The notes under the pieces: generated by a model
The model's input: the letters and a program-made list of their open reading frames with translations, nothing else
Told to the model about the DNA's origin: nothing
The model's database searches: none
In this document: piece after piece, positions 53,922-64,000 of the stretch
Numbering within the stretch: position 1 is the stretch's first letter
Layout: each line of letters opens with the position of its first letter
Made by a program: the position numbers and the translations under genes
Source: Pseudomonas sp. DTU12.3
GTDB lineage: Bacteria > Pseudomonadota > Gammaproteobacteria > Pseudomonadales > Pseudomonadaceae
Assembly: GCF_004124275.1 (NCBI RefSeq)
Contig: NZ_CP027218.1
Coordinates: 2,607,501-2,671,500, forward strand
Direction: 5' to 3'
Length of the DNA stretch: 64,000 nt

Positions 53922-55178
53922 TTGCCCGGTTTATTACAACTGACGGCGCGATCACGCCTGAAAAAAACAGTCAGCGGCATGCTGCTGTTCGCCAGTGCCA
54001 GCCTCGCGAACGCCGCGAACGCCGCGACCCTGACGCTTGATCAGGCCCTGCAAAACGCCTTTGCCGGCAACCCGGAGCTGGCCGCTGCGCAGTGGGAAAT
54101 CGGCATTGCCGAAGGCGATCGCGAGCAGGCCGGGCTGATGCCCAATCCCGAAGTGTCGTGGGAAGCCGAAGACACCCGTCGCGACTCACGCACCACGACG
54201 ATCATGCTCAGCCAGCCGATCGAACTGGGCGGTAAACGCGGCGCCCGTATCGATGTTGCCAGCCGTGCGCAGGATGCCGCCGCAATTGAACTGGAGCGCA
54301 AGCGCAATGCCTTGCGTGCCGATGTGATTCAGGCTTTCAACAGTGCGCAAACCGCGCAGCAACGCTTGCTGCTGTCCCGTCAGTCACTGCAACTGGCCGA
54401 GCACGGTTTACGTGTCGCCCAAGGGCGGATCGAGGCGGGCAAATCGTCGCCCGTCGAAGGCACACGAGCGCAAGTGCAACTCTCGGAAGTGCGCCTGGAA
54501 CTGCGCCGCGCCGAACGCGATCAAGCTACGGCTTACCAACAATTGGCGCAGGTCATGGGCGCGCCGTTGCCGGCGTCGACCAGGGTGCAGGCGCCCGCGC
54601 AAAGCATGCCGGCCGTTCCGCCACCGACAAGATTGCTCGAGCGTCTGAACGAAAGCGCCGAGCTGCGTCTGGCGAATTTGCAGATCGATCAGCGTGAAGC
54701 ATCGCTGGGACTGGAAAAGTCCCAGCGCATTCCCGACCTCACCGTGAGCGTCGGCAGCCAGTACAGCGAGGCCGAGCGCGAGCGGGTCAACGTGGTCGGG
54801 CTGTCGATGCCGATCCCGCTGTTCAACCGCAACCAGGGCAACGTCCTCGCGGCGGCACGCCGTACCGATCAGGCGCGGGATCTGCGCAACGCCACCGAAC
54901 TGCGCTTGCGCACGGAAATCCAGACCAGCCTTGAACAATGGCAGACCGCCAACGGCGAAGTCAGCGCGTTCAACCAGACCATCCTGCCCGCCGCGCAAAG
55001 TGCGGTCGACAGCGCCACGCGCGGGTTCGAAATGGGCAAGTTCGGCTTCCTCGATGTGCTCGACGCGCAACGCACATTGATCGCTGCGCGCAGCCAATAC
55101 ATCCAGGCCGTCAGCGAAGCGACCGACGCCCGCGTACGCATCGAACGGATCTTCGGCGAGCTCAGCGTCAGCCCTTGA
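53922..55178 (+). CDS. czcC: CzcC outer membrane component of the heavy-metal efflux pump
   Basis: A 418-residue TolC-family protein: signal region (TVSGMLLFASASLANAANA), then LTLDQALQNAFAGNPELAAAQWEIGIAEGDREQAGLMPNPEVSWEAEDTRRDSRTT, the CzcC-type first repeat, and a second repeat with RIPDLTVSVGSQYSEAERERVNVVGLSMPIPLFNRNQGN. TTG at 53922 is chosen because AAAGGAAG lies 8 bp upstream and the signal peptide is then complete; ATG 53979 would truncate it. It exports Zn/Cd/Co with CzcB and CzcA across the outer membrane. Confidence 0.9.
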   Translation: MPGLLQLTARSRLKKTVSGMLLFASASLANAANAATLTLDQALQNAFAGNPELAAAQWEIGIAEGDREQAGLMPNPEVSWEAEDTRRDSRTTTIMLSQPIELGGKRGARIDVASRAQDAAAIELERKRNALRADVIQAFNSAQTAQQRLLLSRQSLQLAEHGLRVAQGRIEAGKSSPVEGTRAQVQLSEVRLELRRAERDQATAYQQLAQVMGAPLPASTRVQAPAQSMPAVPPPTRLLERLNESAELRLANLQIDQREASLGLEKSQRIPDLTVSVGSQYSEAERERVNVVGLSMPIPLFNRNQGNVLAAARRTDQARDLRNATELRLRTEIQTSLEQWQTANGEVSAFNQTILPAAQSAVDSATRGFEMGKFGFLDVLDAQRTLIAARSQYIQAVSEATDARVRIERIFGELSVSP

Positions 55179-55227
55179 ATTTCACTTTTCAGATCACTGC
55201 GCGCAGGTACGGCGCAGAGGAGTTTCC

Positions 55228-56421
55228 ATGGATAAAAAACTGATGATTGTCGCGGTGGCGACGTTGGCGCTGGGCATTGGCATCGGCTCGCAGTGGTCAA
55301 GTAACGCGAGTATCGACGCCCACGCCGACGAGGCGTCCGAACACGCCGATCACGCCGAGGAGGGCGCTGCTGCAGAGGGCGAACATGGCGAGGAGGGCCA
55401 CATCCAATTGAGCGTCGAACAGATTACCGCAGCCGGTATTCAACTGGCCGAGGCAAAGCCGCAAAGCATCGACCTCGGCCTGCCGTTCCCCGGCGAAGTG
55501 CGTTTCGACGAAGACCGCACCGCCCATGTCGTGCCGCGTGTACCGGGCGTGGTCGAGACGGTCTCGGTCAACCTCGGGCAAACGGTGAAGAAGGGGCAGT
55601 TGCTGGCGGTGATCGCCAGTCAGCAGATCTCCGATCAGCGCAGCGAACAGGCTGCTGCGCAACGTCGCCTGACGTTGGCGCGCACCACCTATGAGCGCGA
55701 GAAAAAGTTGTGGCAGGACAAGATCTCTGCCGAACAGGATTTCCTTCAGGCGCGCCAGGCATTGCAAGAAGCTGAAATTGCCGTGAGCAACGCCGGGCAA
55801 AAAATCAGCGTACTCAGCGGCAGCGTCGTCGCCACCGGCGGCAATCGCTATGAGTTGCGCGCACCGTTCGACGGCGTGGTGGTGGAAAAACACCTGACGC
55901 CGGGCGAGGTGGTCGATGAAACCACGCCAGTGTTCACGCTCTCGGATTTGTCGCGGGTGTGGGTCACGTTCGGTGTTTCACCGAAGGATCTGAACAAGGT
56001 GCAAGTGGGCAAAGCGGTCACCGTCAGCGCCGCGGAATTGAACGCGGAAGTCGTCGGCAGCGTGGCTTATGTCGGCAGTTTGCTTGGTGAGCAAACCCGC
56101 ACCGCGACCGTGCGCGTCACGCTGGAAAATCCGCAGGGTTCATGGCGTCCCGGCCTGTTCGTCACGGCGCTGGTCGCTACTGAAAGTCGCCAGGCAAAAG
56201 TCGCCGTGCCTGAAACCGCGATCCAGACCGTCGAGGACAAACCCACGGTATTCGTGCGTACCGATGACGGCTTCGCAGCGCGGGCCGTGGAGCTGGGCAG
56301 TCGCGCCGCGGGCCACGTCGAAGTCACTCAGGGGCTGGAACCGGGCGTGCAAGTCGCCAGCGTCGGCAGCTTCGTCCTCAAATCGGAACTGGGCAAAGCC
56401 TCGGCCGAGCACTCGCACTGA
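55228..56421 (+). CDS. czcB: CzcB periplasmic adaptor
   Basis: A 397-residue membrane fusion protein. N-terminal hydrophobic anchor, then a His/Glu-rich segment (DAHADEASEHADHAEEGAAAEGEHGEEGH, about 30-58) that can bind divalent metals, then lipoyl/barrel halves (VPRVPGVVETVSVNLGQTVKKGQLLAVIASQQI; YELRAPFDGVVVEKHLTPGEVVDETTPVFTL) around a coiled-coil. GAGGAG precedes the start. It bridges CzcA and CzcC; the His-rich arm may pass metal to CzcA. Confidence 0.92.
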   Translation: MDKKLMIVAVATLALGIGIGSQWSSNASIDAHADEASEHADHAEEGAAAEGEHGEEGHIQLSVEQITAAGIQLAEAKPQSIDLGLPFPGEVRFDEDRTAHVVPRVPGVVETVSVNLGQTVKKGQLLAVIASQQISDQRSEQAAAQRRLTLARTTYEREKKLWQDKISAEQDFLQARQALQEAEIAVSNAGQKISVLSGSVVATGGNRYELRAPFDGVVVEKHLTPGEVVDETTPVFTLSDLSRVWVTFGVSPKDLNKVQVGKAVTVSAAELNAEVVGSVAYVGSLLGEQTRTATVRVTLENPQGSWRPGLFVTALVATESRQAKVAVPETAIQTVEDKPTVFVRTDDGFAARAVELGSRAAGHVEVTQGLEPGVQVASVGSFVLKSELGKASAEHSH

Positions 56422-59598
<3,177 letters not shown>

Positions 59599-59608
59599 TT
59601 AATCCCCC

Positions 59609-59697
59609 TGTGGGAGCGAGCCTGCTCGCGAAGGCGATCTGTCAGTCAACCACGATGTGACGGAACCACCGCTTTCGCGAGCAGGCTCGCTCCCACA
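59609..59697. repeat. REP doublet after czcA
   Basis: TGTGGGAGCGAGCCTGCTCGCG and CGCGAGCAGGCTCGCTCCCACA arms between czcA and ptrA. Confidence 0.9.
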
Positions 59698-59711
59698 GGT
59701 TTTGCGCCCAC

Positions 59712-59738
59712 ATAACGGATATGTAATTTCCACGCCAC
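59712..59738 (+). promoter_or_regulatory. Shared metal-regulon motif before ptrA
   Basis: ATAACGGATATGTAATTTCC then ACGCCACC, 62 bp before the start; it aligns with the motif before czcC (53829-53855). Confidence 0.62.
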
Positions 59739-59799
59739 CGTCACGCAAGGTTCGGCTTGTTACCTTGATTCCGTCAGCTACTTAAACGAGGAATCAAAG

Positions 59800-60003
59800 A
59801 TGAAACTTGCCCAAATCAGTGCCTTCGCAGCCGCTCTGGCGATCTCTTCCCTGGCTTTGGCCGAAGGCGGCGGCGACCGCACTTTCGAGCGGATGATGAC
59901 CAGCAACGACCGATCCATGGAGCTGTTCGTCGCCAAGGAAAAAGCCGCCGCCAACCCGGTGGTCATCAATGAAAAGAAAGACGACAAAACCCAAGACCTG
60001 TAA
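59800..60003 (+). CDS. PtrA-type small periplasmic protein
   Basis: A 67-residue protein. Signal peptide MKLAQISAFAAALAISSLALA, then EGGGDRTFERMMTSNDRSMELFVA, the conserved N-terminal block of the PtrA family (co-regulatory protein PtrA N-terminal), and a short Lys/Asp-rich tail. PtrA of P. aeruginosa is metal (copper)-inducible and was linked to control of type III secretion. Placement after czcCBA with a shared upstream motif argues for metal induction. No Cys or His cluster is present. A terminator hairpin follows. Confidence 0.8.
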   Translation: MKLAQISAFAAALAISSLALAEGGGDRTFERMMTSNDRSMELFVAKEKAAANPVVINEKKDDKTQDL

Positions 60004-60020
60004 GCCGGCAGGACCCGCAC

Positions 60021-60055
60021 AAGCCCGTCATCGCGCATCGATGCCGGGCTTTTTT
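60021..60055 (+). terminator. Terminator between the two PtrA-type genes
   Basis: AAGCCCG and CGGGCTT (with inner CATCG/CGATG pairing) followed by TTTTTTC. It may give partial read-through to the second gene. Confidence 0.8.
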
Positions 60056-60081
60056 CAAGTCTGGATGGAGAGGAAATACAC

Positions 60082-60414
60082 ATGAAAATGCTCAAGTTGC
60101 TCGCGTTCACCGGTGCTCTGGCGATGTCGCTGAATGTTCTGGCCGAAGGCGGTGGTGACCGTACTTTCGAACGTGCCTTCAGCGCCAACGCCAAAGCCAT
60201 GGAGCAATACGCCGCCAAGCAGGGCAAAGCGCCGCCGGTGGTGACGGAGTACGCGTACGGGATGAAGCTCGACGTGGCCAAAGTGGTGAGTGTCGTGAAG
60301 CCGCAGCCAGCCTGCAATGTGGTGCCCACCGCCATGACCTACGAGGACTCCCAGGGTCAGCTCAACACCCTCAAATACAACGTGATGGGCGTATGCCGTA
60401 ACAACGGCGGCTAA
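60082..60414 (+). CDS. PtrA N-terminal block joined to a DUF2790-like domain
   Basis: A 110-residue exported protein. Signal peptide MKMLKLLAFTGALAMSLNVLA, PtrA-like EGGGDRTFERAFSANAKAMEQYAAKQG, then YAYGMKLDVAKVVSVVKPQPACNVVPTAMTYEDSQGQLNTLKYNVMGVCRNNGG, which matches the DUF2790 pattern (Y.YG..LDVA.VV......C.VVP..M.Y.DS.G....L.Y...G..C) with two conserved Cys likely to form a disulfide. GGAGAGGAAA precedes the start. It is a paralogue of the gene 79 bp upstream; the added domain suggests a binding role in the periplasm, unproven. Confidence 0.8.
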   Translation: MKMLKLLAFTGALAMSLNVLAEGGGDRTFERAFSANAKAMEQYAAKQGKAPPVVTEYAYGMKLDVAKVVSVVKPQPACNVVPTAMTYEDSQGQLNTLKYNVMGVCRNNGG

Positions 60415-60482
60415 CTGCCCCGGCGCAAGCCTGCATCGGATCTGGATGGGTTTGTCGGGATTTGTCGTTGCGCAGTGCAGAG

Positions 60483-60516
60483 GGGCCTTTGGCATAGGTG
60501 CAATGCCATTTCGGCC
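60483..60516. other. Nested hairpin upstream of the lux-box-like palindrome
   Basis: GGCCTTTGGCAT and ATGCCATTTCGGCC can pair around a 7-nt loop. No T-run follows; it might end the PtrA/DUF2790 transcript or be structural. Confidence 0.4.
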
Positions 60517-60521
60517 TGAAA

Positions 60522-60541
60522 AACTGTCAACTCTGACAGTT
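60522..60541 (+). promoter_or_regulatory. Lux-box-like perfect palindrome
   Basis: AACTGTCA-ACTC-TGACAGTT: 8-bp perfect arms, 20 bp in all, with CT-N12-AG spacing as in LuxR/LasR-type boxes. It lies 75 bp upstream of the thioredoxin-like gene. No luxR or luxI gene is in the window. Confidence 0.5.
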
Positions 60542-60616
60542 GCCTCAATGCCTGAGGGAGTCAAGAGTGAGTGAACAGTACTGATGCATTCACACTCAAC
60601 GGCCATGAGGCATTCC

Positions 60617-60940
60617 ATGAACGATAAAGTAGCGGTATGCGATAACTTCAGTTTTGATTCTGTGGTTTTACAACGCACCACTCCCGCCCTGGTGATGTTC
60701 CACGCCACGTGGAGTAACCCTGCAAAATCCATGGGGCCTTTGTTCAATGAGGTGGCCGTCGATTATTCAGGCAATGCAAGTTTCTTCAAGCTGGATATAG
60801 ATGAAAGCCCTGAAATGGCGCGCAAGTTTAACGTCAGGGCTGTTCCTACCGTAATTTTATTCAAGGGTGGAAAAGTGGTAGCGAGTTTAGTACCCATCAG
60901 CAAGGGTCATTTGACTGACTTTATTGATAAGAATATCTAA
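60617..60940 (+). CDS. Thioredoxin-fold protein lacking the redox cysteines
   Basis: A 107-residue protein aligning with thioredoxin throughout: PALVMFHATWSNPAKSMGPLFNEVAVDYSGNASFFKLDIDESPEMARKFNVRAVPTVILFKGGKVV. The active site WCGPC is replaced by WSNPA (32-36), and the only Cys is at position 8. The cis-Pro (AVPT) and the Asp-x-Asp strand are kept, so the fold is intact but disulfide exchange is impossible. Start 60617 has TGAGG 6 bp upstream. The gene is visibly less GC-rich than its neighbours, hinting at transfer. A chaperone-like or regulatory role is inference. Confidence 0.82.
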   Translation: MNDKVAVCDNFSFDSVVLQRTTPALVMFHATWSNPAKSMGPLFNEVAVDYSGNASFFKLDIDESPEMARKFNVRAVPTVILFKGGKVVASLVPISKGHLTDFIDKNI

Positions 60941-61040
60941 CCCGCAAAGAAGTATTGACCGGCGGATTTATCAAGACTGCGACTGACGACAGCCCCCGCA
61001 TTTTCTGTATTTCATTGCCTCATGATTGAGACATAACCCC
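60941..61040. other. Intergenic, nothing identified
   Basis: A/T-richer sequence after the thioredoxin-like gene; no terminator stem or ORF was recognised before the REP. Confidence 0.4.
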
Positions 61041-61126
61041 TGTAGGAGCTGCCGCAGGCTGCGATCTTTTGATCTGGATCTTTGAAAATCACAGTCAAAA
61101 GATCGCAGCCTGCGGCAGCTCCTACA
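61041..61126. repeat. REP of the TAGGAGCTGCCGCAGG family
   Basis: TGTAGGAGCTGCCGCAGGCT and AGCCTGCGGCAGCTCCTACA arms, with inner GATCTTTTGA/TCAAAAGATC pairing. Confidence 0.9.
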
Positions 61127-61143
61127 GGGGGTTTCGTGGGCGT

Positions 61144-61167
61144 AAAAAAGGCGTCCCGAAGGACGCC
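61144..61167 (-). terminator. Terminator of the OprD-family porin gene
   Basis: On the minus strand GGCGTCC-TTCG-GGACGCC is followed by TTTTTT; it lies 65 bp beyond the porin stop. Confidence 0.88.
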
Positions 61168-61231
61168 AAAGGATTCACCTCTACCAAAGGAACAAGGAGA
61201 TTCTAAAGGTGAATTTTCATGAACCGAACAG

Positions 61232-62557
61232 TCACAGAATCGCCAGCGGATATTCGATAATCACCCGCACTTCATCCAGGTCCGACTCGAACGCCGTGGC
61301 GCGTGTCGTGGCCTGGCGCAGGCGCAGCGAGAGGTCTTTCATCGAGCCGCTCTGCACCACGTATTTGACTTCGATGTCACGCTCCCAGCGCTTCTGGTCG
61401 GTCAGTGGATTGCCCTCGGCATCGCGGCGCATGTAGACGGCGTTGGCGTTGGAATAGTCGGCGTCCGAACCGCGTGCGTAACGGGTCATGAACGACAAAC
61501 CGGGTACGCCGTAAGTGCTCATGTCGAGGTCGTAGCGGACCATCCACGAGCGCTCTTTCGGCGAGTTGAAGTCGCTGTACTGGATGGAGTTGTCGAGGAA
61601 GATCGAGTCGGACTGGCGCAGGTAGTCGAAGTCGTCATTGCCGTTGTTGCGCTGGTGGGAGAGGGCGACCGAGTGGGCGCCGAGCTTGACGCCGACGCGG
61701 CCGCTCCAGATGTTGTTGTCGAATTCGCCGAGCAGTTGTTTGCCCTCGTCGACTGCCTTGTAATAATTCAGGCCGGCGAACAGCGACAGCTCGTCGGACA
61801 GCGAATAGGTCCACGCGGAGCCAGCGTAATACTGATTCCACGCATCTTTCAGGCGACTGGAATACAGGCTGAAACTGAGGTTCTTGTTCAGCGCATAATC
61901 ACCGCCGCCATAAGCGATCCACGGCGAATTGACCGGCCCGGCGTAGAACGTCGCGAAGTTCTCGCGCATGTCACTGGACACCGGTTGGCTCATGGCATGC
62001 AGCCGCCCGCCCTGTACCGACAGACCCTCGATGCTGGTGTTGGTCGCCGTCACGCCACGAAAACTTTCCGGCAACAATCGCGAGTCACCCGCCGCGACCA
62101 CCGGGTTGGCGGGGAAGACATCGCCGACCCTGAGCACCGTATCAAACGCGCGCACTTTCGCTGCGCCACCGACCTTGGTGTACTCGTCCCGCGCCTCGCC
62201 GTCGCTGTTGACCGGCAACACGTCAAACGAGCTGCGGCCACCGTTGCGCCCATCGCCGGTGTCGAGTTTCAGACCGATCATCGCGAAAGCATCAACACCC
62301 ACTCCGACGGTGCCTTGGGTGAAGCCGGATTCGAACTTGCCGATCAGCGCCTGCGCCCAGGCTTCGGAGTAGCCATTGCCGGTCGGGCTGGATTGGCCGT
62401 TGCGATGATCTCGGTTGAAGTACAAGTTGCGGTTGAGCAGCGTCAGGCTGCTGCCTTCGATAAAGCCTTGCGGCTTGTCCTCCGCCATCACCATGGACGG
62501 CCCGGAGCCAACCACCACCGCTAACGCGGCTATCGATATTTTTGAATTGTTAACCAT
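61232..62557 (-). CDS. OprD-family outer membrane porin
   Basis: A 441-residue porin. Signal peptide about 1-25 (ISIAALAVVVGSGPSMVMA), then GFIEGSSLTLLNRNLYFNRDHR, EAWAQALIGKFESGFTQGTVGVGVDAFAMIGLKLDTGDGR, LPESFRGVTATNTSIEGLSVQGGRLHAMS and a terminal beta strand EVRVIIEYPLAIL. These are OprD hallmarks (18-strand monomeric channel). The family imports specific amino acids, carboxylates or aromatic acids; this member's substrate is unclear. ATG 62557 has AGGAGTG 5 bp upstream. The leader includes AACAATAAAAACC, a possible Hfq/Crc motif. Possible metal-linked repression by CzcR is suggested only by proximity and the P. aeruginosa precedent. Confidence 0.9.
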   Translation of the reverse strand: MVNNSKISIAALAVVVGSGPSMVMAEDKPQGFIEGSSLTLLNRNLYFNRDHRNGQSSPTGNGYSEAWAQALIGKFESGFTQGTVGVGVDAFAMIGLKLDTGDGRNGGRSSFDVLPVNSDGEARDEYTKVGGAAKVRAFDTVLRVGDVFPANPVVAAGDSRLLPESFRGVTATNTSIEGLSVQGGRLHAMSQPVSSDMRENFATFYAGPVNSPWIAYGGGDYALNKNLSFSLYSSRLKDAWNQYYAGSAWTYSLSDELSLFAGLNYYKAVDEGKQLLGEFDNNIWSGRVGVKLGAHSVALSHQRNNGNDDFDYLRQSDSIFLDNSIQYSDFNSPKERSWMVRYDLDMSTYGVPGLSFMTRYARGSDADYSNANAVYMRRDAEGNPLTDQKRWERDIEVKYVVQSGSMKDLSLRLRQATTRATAFESDLDEVRVIIEYPLAIL

Positions 62558-62601
62558 CAATCACTCCTGAGGTTCGGCAGAACGCGAACGGGCTTCGGCG
62601 T

Positions 62602-62616
62602 GGTTTTTATTGTTCG
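62602..62616 (-). promoter_or_regulatory. CA-motif in the porin leader
   Basis: The minus strand reads GAACAATAAAAACCA, 45-59 nt upstream of the porin start codon: an AAnAAnAA-type Hfq/Crc motif. Confidence 0.5.
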
Positions 62617-62904
62617 GCGCAAAAGGCGCGCCGGCAGGGTCGCCGGATGGCATCGTTGCAAGCTGCGGATAACGCCAAGGTGATGGGGGAATTACAATTT
62701 CGTCATGTGCAGGTGGGTGGATTTCGATTCGTCAGCCAGCAAATCTGGCGAAGGCGCAGGGCGACAAACGGTCGATAGTGGCCACTGAATCAACGCGCTT
62801 TTACCCGGTCGTATGGGCGGCTGCGCGCACCGCGTCGCGAAAGCGAGGACGAGGGCAGCGTGGCCGATTCCGTCGTCAAGACCTTGGTTTTAGGGATGTG
62901 TTGA
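62617..62904. other. Divergent intergenic region, no gene identified
   Basis: Lies between the porin and the small lipoprotein gene and should hold both promoters. An open frame at 62778-62978 lacks a ribosome site and protein character and conflicts with the lipoprotein. Confidence 0.4.
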
Positions 62905-63111
62905 ATGAAGCGCGCAACAACGATGCTGCTGACTGTGACCGCCGCCGTATTGCTCGGTGGCTGTGTCGCGGATTTTGATGATGACCACCGCCATGGCCGG
63001 CATTACGACCGCGATCACGGGCGCAATTACGATCACGACCGCCGTTGGGATGACCGCGACGACGACCGCCGCGATGGCCGTCGCTATTATCGTGATCGCG
63101 ACGATGACTGA
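62905..63111 (+). CDS. Small lipoprotein with an Asp/His/Arg-rich tail
   Basis: A 68-residue protein. A lipoprotein signal (MKRATTMLLTVTAAVLLGGC) ends in an LGGC lipobox (Cys20). The mature part is almost only D, R, H and Y (DDDHRHGRHYDRDHGRNYDHD...), with repeated DRDH/DRRxD units. The composition suggests metal or polyanion interaction, or a disordered spacer at the membrane. The tail's biased codons come from short GACCGC-type repeats. A dyad follows. Function unknown. Confidence 0.72.
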   Translation: MKRATTMLLTVTAAVLLGGCVADFDDDHRHGRHYDRDHGRNYDHDRRWDDRDDDRRDGRRYYRDRDDD

Positions 63112-63121
63112 TTAAGCACAA

Positions 63122-63151
63122 AGAGGGCGTTCCCGCACAGGAACGCCCTCT
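63122..63151. terminator. Bidirectional hairpin between the lipoprotein and the next gene
   Basis: AGAGGGCGTTCC and GGAACGCCCTCT form a 12-bp perfect stem between converging genes. The T-tracts are short. Confidence 0.75.
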
Positions 63152-63166
63152 GTCATTGCCTCTCGA

Positions 63167-63442
63167 TTAAAAATGAGCGCTCGCCTGGACGCTGGATCGC
63201 GCAGGCACTGAGGCCTCGATGTCCAGCAAATGGGTGGCGAGAATGTCGCTCAGAAAGCGGAACTGATCGTTGATGCCGACCACTTCATTGCTGAAATGGT
63301 TGCTCGCCGCGGGCATCAGCAGATCTTCGAAATTTTCGTTGACCACCAGCGCCTGAGCCTTGTGCGACACGGCGTGCTGATCGTAGTAGTTGCTGCCGAA
63401 CACCGGGAAACTCACGGAGAGTGTGACGTGGGTGTGAATCAT
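63167..63442 (-). CDS. Hypothetical small protein
   Basis: A 91-residue soluble-looking protein beginning MIHTHVTLSVSFPVFGSNYYDQHAVSHKAQ; not recognised. GAGGAG lies 9 bp before ATG 63442, and the hairpin at 63122-63151 is its probable terminator. An alternative longer frame to 63553 lacks a ribosome site. No signal peptide or metal motif is evident. Real gene by ribosome site and terminator; no function proposed. Confidence 0.6.
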   Translation of the reverse strand: MIHTHVTLSVSFPVFGSNYYDQHAVSHKAQALVVNENFEDLLMPAASNHFSNEVVGINDQFRFLSDILATHLLDIEASVPARSSVQASAHF

Positions 63443-63559
63443 GCTGTGAACTCCTCGTTGTGTCTCGGATGGGGCAATCGTGCCTTTGGTTGGCGGCAGG
63501 CGGAAGGCAATCGTGGCAATGGTGAATATCGACGGCAGTGATGGTTGTCGCAAATCCCC

Positions 63560-63648
63560 TGTGGGAGCGGGCTTGCTCGCGAAAGCGTCGAGTCAGTCGA
63601 TTCTTATGTGTCTGATACACCGCATTCGCGAGCAAGCCCGCTCCCACA
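63560..63648. repeat. REP doublet
   Basis: TGTGGGAGCGGGCTTGCTCGCG and CGCGAGCAAGCCCGCTCCCACA arms. Confidence 0.9.
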
Positions 63649-63744
63649 GGGGATCTGCGGTGTTTTTGCGGCAGCGGACAAACGGCCCGGCGCCCGCACC
63701 TATACTCAAGTCTGCCTCTCTCCTCAGCGAAGGACGCCCTCACC

Positions 63745-64000
63745 GTGAACCCGCGTGCGCTGCTCGTCGCCGCCCTGTTCCTGCTGGCCGGCTGCGCCAC
63801 CTCGACCCGGGCGCCGGTGCCGGCGCCGCAAGCCGTGTTCGTCTCGCCGCAGACCTGGCAGCAGATCGACCGGGAAATCGTCAGCGCCTCGCAACAGGCC
63901 ACCGAGCAGGTCAAGCTGTTCGCCCGTGGCTCGATGGAACATTGGCGCACTCGCGTCTATCAGCAAACTGAAGAAAATTTCATCCCGTGGTTCAGCAGCT
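63745..64000 (+). CDS. Lipoprotein, N-terminal part (3' end outside window)
   Basis: GTG start at 63745 with AAGGACG about 10 bp upstream. 85 codons are visible. The lipoprotein signal VNPRALLVAALFLLAGC has lipobox LAGC (Cys17), then a Pro-rich linker and a helical segment (TWQQIDREIVSASQQATEQVKLFARGSMEHWRTRVYQQTEENFIPWFSS). No family was recognised from this part. Confidence 0.7.
   Translation, partial: MNPRALLVAALFLLAGCATSTRAPVPAPQAVFVSPQTWQQIDREIVSASQQATEQVKLFARGSMEHWRTRVYQQTEENFIPWFSS

Noticed and set aside
62778..62978. Open frame overlapping the small lipoprotein start
   Set aside because: No ribosome site; Arg-rich random-looking translation; conflicts with the lipobox-bearing frame.

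Overview
This is a chromosomal window from a GC-rich gamma-proteobacterium, almost certainly a Pseudomonas of the P. fluorescens group. The evidence is the abundant inverted REP elements (arms reading GTGGGAGCGGGCTTGCTCGC), a PrrF-type and a Crc-sponge-type small RNA, the complete liu leucine/isovalerate locus with its MerR regulator, the ppiB-lpxH / glnS-cysS arrangement, PtrA-type small periplasmic proteins and an OprD-family porin. No rRNA, tRNA, CRISPR array, prophage or transposase gene was seen.

Layout. 1-5.7 kb: the 3' end of a ferredoxin-reductase-like gene, an enoyl-CoA hydratase, a membrane-anchored catalase-type peroxidase with cytochrome b561, an MFS exporter and an M14 carboxypeptidase. 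5.9-7.3 kb: a Fur-controlled prrF sRNA, a DUF6124-like protein and a LexA-like repressor. 7.3-17.3 kb: liuABCD, a divergent acyl-CoA ligase, a CrcY-type sRNA with a sigma-54 promoter, liuE and liuR, with three LiuR palindromes. 17.4-30.1 kb: a LysR/acyl-CoA dehydrogenase pair, a PBP-OmpA fusion, xthA, a GNAT acetyltransferase, tamA-tamB and a fusion of an HdeD-like membrane domain to a probable papain-like domain. 30.2-35.1 kb: a MarR-controlled EmrAB-type tripartite efflux operon. 35.3-41.5 kb: lpxH, ppiB, glnS, cysS and an MFS transporter. 41.7-49.9 kb: a sigma-54 activator and a six-gene GlpSTPQUV-like ABC importer. 50.1-50.7 kb: a Phd/VapC toxin-antitoxin pair. 51.2-60.4 kb: czcS-czcR, divergent czcCBA and two PtrA-type genes. 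60.6-64 kb: a cysteine-less thioredoxin-like protein behind a lux-box-like palindrome, an OprD porin, two small genes and a truncated lipoprotein gene.

How the parts work together. Carbon catabolism dominates. LiuR sites flank the leucine/isovalerate genes. Inside that locus lies the gene for an RNA expected to titrate Hfq/Crc. Several leaders in the window (importer operon, its activator, acyl-CoA ligase, porin) carry A-rich CA-motif sequences that Hfq/Crc could recognise, so the sponge RNA and several likely targets are neighbours. The metal region is also coordinated: czcC and ptrA share a conserved upstream motif at equal distance from their starts, and czcRS lies downstream of a MerR-type promoter from which it is separated by one copy of a ~180-bp repeat that occurs four times here.

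Limits: everything was read by eye. Family names rest on recognisable motifs and remembered relatives. Substrates of transporters and the functions of unrecognised genes are inference.
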